Part shown: positions 56,920 to 64,000 of the stretch, in pieces
Layout of the letters: the number at the start of each line of letters is the position of its first letter
How positions within the stretch are numbered: the first letter of the stretch is position 1
Assembly: GCF_033958435.1 (NCBI RefSeq)
Contig: NC_134147.1
Coordinates: 45,688,001-45,752,000 of the forward strand
Source: Carettochelys insculpta
Lineage: Eukaryota > Chordata > Testudines > Carettochelyidae
Direction of reading: 5' to 3'
Length of the DNA stretch: 64,000 nt
The notes under the pieces: generated by a model
What the model saw: only the letters and a program-made list of their open reading frames with translations
Told to the model about the DNA's origin: nothing
The model's database searches: none
Program-made: the position numbers and the translations under genes

Positions 56920-59671
56920 GTACGTCTGAGCAACAGAGCTGGACGGGGGTCTAGTCGCAACTCACAAGAAATTGTTGGAGTGGGGTTACCCTGTGTTATT
57001 AAAAATCAGATGGTCATACTTTTCCTTTCGACTTGACCTCAGCCACCATTCTTTTTGAACCTCAACTGTTTCTCATCCAGAATAGCATATAGTGGTAGCT
57101 TACTTTTTATCTCTGCGAATTGGTGACCTCAAAAAGGCAACATCTTTTAAATGTAGGTGGTAGCAAATGCATATTCACAATAAGGCAGCAACCACCCCCA
57201 CCCCCTCGTTTCTGGCTTTCTCTGCTGTTTCAGTGGTGTTGGATTTTTGTGATTCTCCATGATTTTGCTTTAAATTGGCTCATCTACCAGCATGCGTACA
57301 TATGATACAGATTCTTCTTGGCTTTGGCCATCCAGTGTGCCTCCCACGTCCAGGACCATGACTTTTCTTTTCTCTTTCTTTTAAAATCAAGAAATCTTAC
57401 ATTTATATAGCTTGGGGAGTAACTTAGGGTACCCTGTACCTTGGAGTACTTACATTGCATACTTTGGTTTCCCTTTTAAATATATTAACAGTAATTTGAG
57501 AACACTTCATGAAGATGCTTTAGAAGTAGGACAGATCATGTTCATCTTTCCAGGGAGGCAAGAAACCATGGTCCAGATCATCTAAACCTCCCATTTCCTT
57601 GTGCCAACATAAAGGTGCTGAGTACAGTAATAATAATTGCTTCAGGCCCAATCCGTTGTTGTCATAAGCCAATGATGTTTTGCTCCCTGGTTATACCACC
57701 TGGGGGTTTGGCTCATTCTACCCACCCGCATTTCCCCAGCAATTCCAGTTCAATGTGGCATTTTTCTGCACTTCTTCCTCTAACCTACAGCTCACTCTTA
57801 CTGTGCACGGTTGAACAGCTGCCACATTTCACAAGTCGCTGCAGCTCAGTGTGGGGGAAATGAGCTCCCTTCACAAGGCCCTGTCTGCTATCAGAGTCAA
57901 GCTGACAGGTCCATGTGCTCATACAGATCTGATTACAGCATCATGAGCTTCATTTATAGATATCAGCCTACATTTGCTGAGCCCTTTCTGATCCTGGAAA
58001 GTCAAAGGTATTAGGTGTCATTGATATTATTTGCTGTTTTAAATTCCGGGGTCCTATATGAATATTTTAATATAGACCCATTAATGTAATGGTTCTGTGT
58101 TGTATTTCTAATAATTAATATACTACCCCATTAACTCTAAAGTCCCTCTAACATTTTGCATTTGGAAAATTTAGAAATCGGGATGGATATTACTCATTAT
58201 GCTAAAAGTATGAAATACTGGAACTACTTACAGCCAAGGATTTAAGAATTATAGTCACCCAATCCTACAGTCCTTCGTCAGACAAAACTCATCTTTGAAA
58301 TTAAAAATTTAACTCCCAGGCAGATTTTAATCGAGTAAAATTTAGCAAGGACAGCAGAATTTGAACATGTATAATTATACACATGCCCTGTTTAACAACT
58401 GACTTTTTGTAAAGGTATCCTGGTATGTATTTGTATATAAGAAACAACTTACAGGAACATTTATGAGAATTAAAGAAAGATTCAGGCAAGCAATAACTGT
58501 AAAAAAGACAGAATTTTGAGAATCCAGTAATGGCCTTCCGGTTAAGTAATTCTGAGGTTTGTATCATCTGGTTTTGGTACCATGTAACAACAGAGAGAAT
58601 TTCCTTTAATTTATCATGTTTACTGTTTGATTGCATTTCAACTGTAGGTATAAAGTAGCCAAAACAGTCCAAATAACAGGTGTACATTTTTAACACTTCT
58701 ATTTTTAATCTCGTCACACTGTTTACCAACTATGAGAAAATAGTGTTTTTTCTGAGACCAGAATGCACTTCATCCATAGCACATTCCATACAGTGCGTTT
58801 CTTTTTAAATTGGTAAGTGCTTTTTAATAAAACACATTAGGGCTATGTCTACACGTGCACGCTACATCGAAATAGCTTATTTCGATGTAGCGACATCGAA
58901 ATAGTCTATTTCGATGAATAACGTCTACACGTCCTCCAGGGCTGGCAACGTCGACGTTCAACTTCGACGTTGGGCAGCACCACATCGAAATAGGTGCTGC
59001 GAGGGAACGTCTACACGCCAAAGTAGCACACATCGAAATAAGGGTGCCAGGCACAGCTGCAGACAGGGTCACAGGGCGTACTCAACAGCAAGCCGCTCCC
59101 TTAAAGGGCCCCTCCCAGACACACTTGCACTAAACAACACAAGATCCACAGAGCCGACCACTGGTTGCAGACCCTGTGCATGCAGCATGGATCCCCAGCT
59201 GCAGCAGCAGCAGCCAGAAGCCCTGGGCTAAGGGCTGCTGCCCACGGTGACCATAGAGCCCCGCAGGGGCTGGAGAGAGAGCATCTCTCAACCCCTCAGC
59301 TGATGGCCGCCATGGCGGCCCCTGCTATTTCGATGTTGCGGGACGCGGATCGTCTACATGTGCCCTACTTGGACGTTCAACTTCGAAGTAGGGCGCTATT
59401 CCCATCCCCTCATGGGGTTAGCGACTTCGACATCTCGCCGCCTAACGTCGATTTCAACTTCGAAATAGCGCCCAACACGTGTAGCCGTAACGGGCGCTAT
59501 TTCGAAGTTGGCGCCGCTACTTCGAAGTAGCGTGCACGTGTAGACGCGGCTTAGAAGTAATCGTGTTTTACCATTTATAGTAGCCATCCGTTTTCTCTTT
59601 CACTAAGTCTTGTGTTCCACATATTACTAGCTATCATATCTGAAATGGTCTTTTCCTACTTTCTTTAATAG
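56920..59671 (+). other. CADPS: Intron (2.75 kb) carrying a 711-bp MITE
   Basis: The MITE at 58841-59551 ends 120 bp before the next exon. Its end and the acceptor are separated only by AT- and pyrimidine-rich sequence. Upstream of it, nothing was recognised beyond a short SINE-tail-like ACATTTATATAGCTTGGGG (57400-57418). Confidence 0.8.
58841..59551. mobile_element. 711-bp MITE, copy C (PIF/Harbinger-like)
   Basis: Starts GGCTATGTCTACACGTGCAC, ends GTGCACGTGTAGACGCGGCT. Target duplication TAG at 58838-58840 and 59552-59554. Exactly the length of copies A and B and very similar throughout. It contains a short ATGGATCCCCAGCTGCAG frame (MDPQLQQQQPEALG then stop) also present in the other copies, which looks like the start of a captured or deleted gene. 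Nearest to an exon of all MITEs here. Confidence 0.87.
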
Positions 59672-59819
59672 AACCAGGATTGCATTTGAAGTAAAGCTGC
59701 AAAAAACCAGTCGATCAACAGATTTCCGAGTCCCTCAGTCAATATGCACCATGTTTAATGTTATGGTTGATGCCAAAGCTCAGTCAACAAAACTTTGCAG
59801 TATGGAAATGGGCCAAGAG
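59672..59819 (+). CDS. CADPS: CADPS exon, [21 protein letters not shown]...
   Basis: 148-nt exon, phase 2 in, phase 0 out. Acceptor ctttaatag|AAC, donor CAAGAG|gtaaaa. After the shared Arg it encodes [20 protein letters not shown] then [20 protein letters not shown] and [21 protein letters not shown] and CSMEMGQE are CADPS-specific. The next exon of the family (HQYHSKIDEL or an FAKEW-type variant) was searched for downstream and not seen, so it lies beyond the window. Confidence 0.97.
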
Positions 59820-62800
59820 GTAAAAATACAGATTATTTTTATATAATTTGGATACAATGAATTTTCCCTTCTCCTATTCTATTAGTTTCAGAAACATTAT
59901 AACAATTGTGGATTTTATCCTTCCATGTAGAGTCTGCAGATGAATATTCAAGGTCTCTCCAGAAAATAAATGCATCTAATGGATATGGGCATTCAGAATT
60001 CCAGTCATTTAGTAGTGATTGTTGGCAAGGACTGTGGTGTGTGTATGGTACCTTTAAAGACTGGTGATGCATGATGAATATTTTTATTGAGTCATTAACT
60101 CCACCTTGGAGCCAGGCATATCTATGCCAAAAAGCTGGGTATTTACATGTAGGCACCAGATTTATAATATATGATTCTTTGGAGCAGACAAACAGGAAGA
60201 AAACAGAAGTACTGAGCTATTTGTTTTGTTTAAAAGACAACTTCCTAAAATACATTTGAATTCCACCTAATTTGACTTCCCTGAATGTTGGCTGTATTCA
60301 GCAAGTTTATCATCCCAATTGTCCAGGGTCTTAATTACTCAAGGTTTCAAAAACAACCCTGTTTTAATCACTTGCTGATCCATCTTGTTCTTTGTGGAGA
60401 CATTGTTGCCGCTTGAAATTTCCATATTTAATATTCAGAGTCGAAAGACATGCTAAATTGGGCTAGATTAAATGCAGCATCATGATCACTGTGCTCCAGT
60501 GGCTTTAAGCCAAGTTAAATATTCATATACTAGGCTCAGATCAATTCAGAAGTATTGTTTAGATCTTCTATCTTGTTGCCAGTGGGGGTCTCCAGGATAA
60601 GGTCTTCCACGATAGTTTTATAAGTTCAGAACTGATGATAAATCATTGCAAGTCATTTGCTCTTTTTAGTTATTTATCTTGCTCCAACCTTTAAGCTTCT
60701 TTAAGGATCTGACCCATAGCTCTATTGCATCGGTAGGAGTTTGGCTTTGGCTCAGGCCCGTTGTCCTTTATTGTCTTCTGCTTTCGGTTTACACCGTTTT
60801 GTTTGTGATGGTATTTTGGGGGCGGGGGGAAAGGACAAAACAGGTTTCAAGCTTCTGATTCCTGAGTTTGTGTCCTCAGCCGCCTGCCCAATGTAGGGCA
60901 CGCACTAAATGGACTCTCATCAGCCCAAGACATAGCTGTTAGGGCTGGTTAGTTAAGTCACATGTCCACTCACTGGTGTTTCTTCATTCTTGTCCTCCAT
61001 CTCTTCTGTTAGCTCTCAGTTTGCCAATCCCACAACAGCCAAGATGGATCCTTCCTGTCATCCAGGAGGGCGAGAGATGCAATGCTAAGGCTTTAATCCA
61101 CTCTCCAATACGCTGCCTATCAAGCACTAAACCTCGTTAATTAAATTAGCAGAAGGAATGATAGCTTTAAGACCAAACACGTTCCCCCTAGTACATGAAG
61201 TGCCATGAGGCTAGCTAGTTCCGTTAATAAAAATTGTCAGGGTCTGTTGCTACCCAGTAACATGAGGACCTGATAGCACTGGCTAAACCCAGCAGTAGTG
61301 CTGGCAGGAGTTGACTATATTTCCCCATACAACCTTCAGTCCTGCTGCTTCCATTCTACCTGCAAGTGCAGGTTGGAGGCCACCAGGCCTATTTTGCATT
61401 TGCCCTGAGACGTGTCTAAAATCTTCAGAGATCACAGCCCAGCATTCAAACCATTTAGCCACTCAGCTATTCTCAGTTGCACCAAGAATGAGCATGTGTC
61501 TCAGGAAATCTTTGTGTGCTTCTTTAAGAAGCTATTTGGTATAGTAACTTGGAGATAACATAACTCGGGTGTGAAACAGCAGTTGCTGTGGTATGATGTT
61601 TTTAACAAATAGCTGAACTAATAGACCTGTAAATCAGATGTAAATTATCAGTGCATAAGTTACTGTTTAAGGCTGCAGTACTCATAGATCCTGCATTTGC
61701 TTTGCTGCTCCTTTATACATTTTCCTGCCCTCATCTTGACCTTCATTACTCACAACACAGCATTTTTTTAACTCTCTCCCCTCCTCTTGAAGTTGCATGT
61801 ACATGAGTGTCTGAGTTAAAACATTTTTATTTGGAGGATGAAAAGGGTTGGTAAAGATTCAAATACAACAGTGAGCGAATGTGTGTGTTCATAATTATTG
61901 TATTCAGAAATTTTACTCCAGCTATTCTGTTCCAATTCTAAGCTAAAATTAGAGACTGTCACTAAATAAAAACATGTAACCAGCAGATCAGAAGCCAGGT
62001 AGCAATTTGGCCTTCTCATACCTCTTTATGTCTCGTGGGGTGAAGTTCACCCCAATGCACATGGTCATATAAGGTTGGTTCATCACTTACATCTCTCTTA
62101 ATTCCTGAAAAATAGGACTTTAGGGGGTTCCAATTGCTGAGTACTGCACGGGATCATTTCAGGGGAAAAGGCAAAACGCTGCCTTTATTAGTAATACACA
62201 TATAGCAATCAATACTTATCACATGCATATGATATATTACACGCACGCACGCGCACGCACGCACGCACACACACACGCACACTCCTGTCTTGTTGCTGTT
62301 ACCAATAGTTGCTCCCCCTACCTGCACTGGCCAGGTGAGTTAGAGAGGGGACGAGTAGAGCCGGGCTTCTGCTGATCTGGATCGGTGCTCCAGTGCTGAC
62401 AAGACAAGACCGGGGTCCCTGTGCAAGATGCCTGCCATTTATAGTGTCCTCTCTCACGCATGTTGACACCAGTTAGCCATCTCATGCATATGCATAATCT
62501 GGGAGAGCAATCTTATGAATATGCATTTAGCACCTTCTTCTGAGTGGTGCTTCCAAAGGCAGGCACTTGCTGGTGATTTCCAAGGTGTCCCTATGTCCAG
62601 TCTTCTTTCAGTGGGCCCACTTCACAGGTTCCATTGTTCTTCTCATTGGTCTTGGATCTACCTTCTCCAACCCTTGCAAGGACCGGGAGATGCTTGTCTT
62701 CCATGCCTTTCCATTCACATCTCATTCACTCCACAGGGCAATCAATTAAGCAATCCAAAAATAAAGGGTACAGAGAGGTTTTTCTTTAGCTTACCTACTT

Positions 62801-64000
62801 CGAGGAACTGTTCTACAAAATTTAACTCTATTTCTATGTAACAGGGCTTAATACAAGGGGGATACATAAAATGACTTGACAATACTTAAAAACTCCAATG
62901 ACAAAATAGTTAAAACAAAGATGTATCTACACAAACATTTTATGCTGAACTCCTGCACAGAGGTGAATATCTCGCGATGAACAGCTCATGAATAACCTTA
63001 GAATCCAATGTGTATATAAAATCTATTCACCGAACAACAAACAAGAAACAATTTCATAACAAATGAGATGCACTGGCAAGCAGTTCATGAACAACAAAAT
63101 GGCCTAAAATTGTCACATTATTCACTCGTCACAGTTTGCCCAGTTCTAATCAAAGTAGACTCTGCTTTGGAGCACACCGTCAGTCTTTATAACAGTGAAA
63201 GCCATGTGGTAGTATGGAGTGTCCCTTTTGATCTATGGTTTGACCCAACTTTTAGCATTTTCACCTGCAAGCCCTTTTAAAACTGTGTTAAGTTGTATTC
63301 ACTTCACATTACCACACATGAATTGTTTGCTGCATTTTGAAAGTATTACTCTGCTGAACACATTCCCATGTCTTTATAGCTAAAGGCAGCTGTTAAAACA
63401 TTTGGTAAACCTCCTTTACCATCTTAAATATTTATTTTTCCTCTGAATTTTTAATACCTCAATGGGTATAAATTTATGTATTAAATGTTTCTCAGTTGGT
63501 CTAGTATGTTTTTATTTAATATCCAAGGTCAGATGGTCCTAGCAGAAATATAACATACACACAATCTGTTACATGACAAGGCAGAAATATGCATCACATG
63601 AAGTCAAGTTGAGTAATTTTAGTGTAGGGATTGTGGATTTTATTAGATTGTCTAATAGCAAATTGTGATTAACTCTCTCCAAAGATTTTGTTAAATTGAG
63701 AAAGATCAATTCTTTGACTCAAATCGTATGATTTTTACAAATCCCTTACCTTTCTTATGAGAACATGACACAGATTTGTGCAAAATAGGCATTTATTTAG
63801 AAATCCTTCTGCACCAGATTCACAACAAAACCTTCTCCTAGTTCAGTAATTATTACAAGAGGAGCGTCAAAAGGATTTCCTCTTCGAGTCAGGATTGAAT
63901 CCCAAGTAGGTAAAAGTAACGCAAGAACTTTGGCAGTGGAGGTAGGGCAATATATTGCATGCAGAACAATTAATCGGGTGACATTTCCCAGTCATTTTTG
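59820..64000 (+). other. CADPS: Intron segment running off the window
   Basis: No exon found. A compound (ACGC/AC)n repeat lies at 62240-62283. Stretches at 61290-61480 and 62030-62470 have the uneven composition of old interspersed repeats, but I could not assign them. The last 400 bp (63600-64000) likewise read like an unassigned repeat. Nothing else was recognised. Confidence 0.7.
62240..62283. repeat. (ACGC)n/(AC)n compound microsatellite
   Basis: ACGCACGCACGCGCACGCAC then GCACGCACACACACACGCAC. Purine-pyrimidine alternating, CpG-containing. Confidence 0.9.

Larger units (their letters stand above)
1..64000 (+). other. CADPS: CADPS gene, internal genomic segment (partial at both ends)
   Basis: One gene spans the window on the + strand. 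Twelve exons join in frame to 474 codons without a stop. Known of the family: CAPS1 is a cytosolic/peripheral membrane protein that primes dense-core and synaptic vesicles for Ca2+-triggered exocytosis, binding PI(4,5)P2, SNAREs and vesicles through C2, PH and Munc13-homology (MHD) regions. Seen here: the segment between the PH region and the C-terminal part, including the MHD portion. Paralogue choice: residues QENQKDA/QNQKDAENVGRL, the repeated [14 protein letters not shown] stretch and RSTDFRVPQ are CADPS-like; CADPS2 has a different linker (NIANSLPNV type) at the place of the LPNVNLP exon. The N-terminal exons, promoter, last exons and 3' UTR are outside the window. Confidence 0.95.

Noticed and set aside
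58301..58729. 142-codon minus-strand open frame
   Set aside because: AT-rich sequence, no motif that I recognise; it lies between an exon and a MITE with no splice support.
62240..62283. Possible CRISPR-like or other ordered array at the ACGC repeat
   Set aside because: It is a simple compound microsatellite without spacers, in a vertebrate intron.
59820..64000. Search for the next CADPS exon (HQYHSKIDEL type)
   Set aside because: No matching codons with an acceptor were seen, so the window probably ends inside this intron.

Overview
The window is intronic-plus-exonic DNA of a vertebrate nuclear genome. On the + strand it carries the middle-to-C-terminal part of one gene, CADPS (calcium-dependent secretion activator 1, CAPS1), the dense-core/synaptic vesicle priming factor related to Munc13. 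Twelve exons can be placed with AG/GT borders and compatible phases: 2878-3065, 14367-14468, 15521-15584, 16241-16364, 18720-18788, 19651-19668, 34485-34591, 42160-42316, 43487-43628, 52229-52375, 56764-56919 and 59672-59819. They sum to 1422 nt (474 codons), with no stop, entering and leaving in phase 0. The protein reads as CADPS rather than CADPS2, because of the QNQKDAENVGRL and [19 protein letters not shown] segments. The window opens and closes inside introns, so neither the promoter and N-terminal domains (C2, PH) nor the 3' end is present.

Two further stretches look like symmetric cassette exons. One is 165 nt, phase 2-2 (4115-4279), encoding a 55-residue Lys/Ser-rich segment. The other is 105 nt, phase 1-1 (31216-31320), encoding a 35-residue Pro-rich basic segment. 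Together with the 69-nt (18720-18788) and 18-nt (19651-19668) phase 1-1 exons, they make this part of the gene a dense cluster of frame-preserving optional exons. This is the most interesting coding observation here.

The organism is most likely a sauropsid, and a turtle fits best. The evidence is 3' ends of CR1 LINEs, a Penelope-like retroelement with a GIY-YIG endonuclease fragment, remnant MIR-type SINEs, and many short elements whose ends read GG(C/T)(C/T)A(T/C)GTCTACAC. No species can be named from the sequence alone.

Layout: 1-2877 upstream intron; 3066-14366 large intron with the Lys-rich cassette, CR1, MIR and Tigger-like remnants; 14367-19668 a compact cluster of five exons; 19669-34484 a repeat-rich intron (CR1, Penelope-like element with 12-bp target-site duplication, a 711-bp MITE, a hAT-like element, a 436-bp foldback MITE, others) with the Pro-rich cassette; 34592-42159 intron with CR1 fragments and a second 711-bp MITE; 42160-43628 two exons; 43629-52228 intron with CR1, MITE and MIR; 52229-59819 three exons, with a third 711-bp MITE only 120 bp upstream of the last one; 59820-64000 intron with no recognised exon.

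The most striking non-coding signal is a set of about ten MITE-like elements sharing one terminal motif. Six have exact 3-bp target-site duplications (TTA, TAA, ATG, TAG), as expected of PIF/Harbinger-type transposition. Three copies are each exactly 711 bp.
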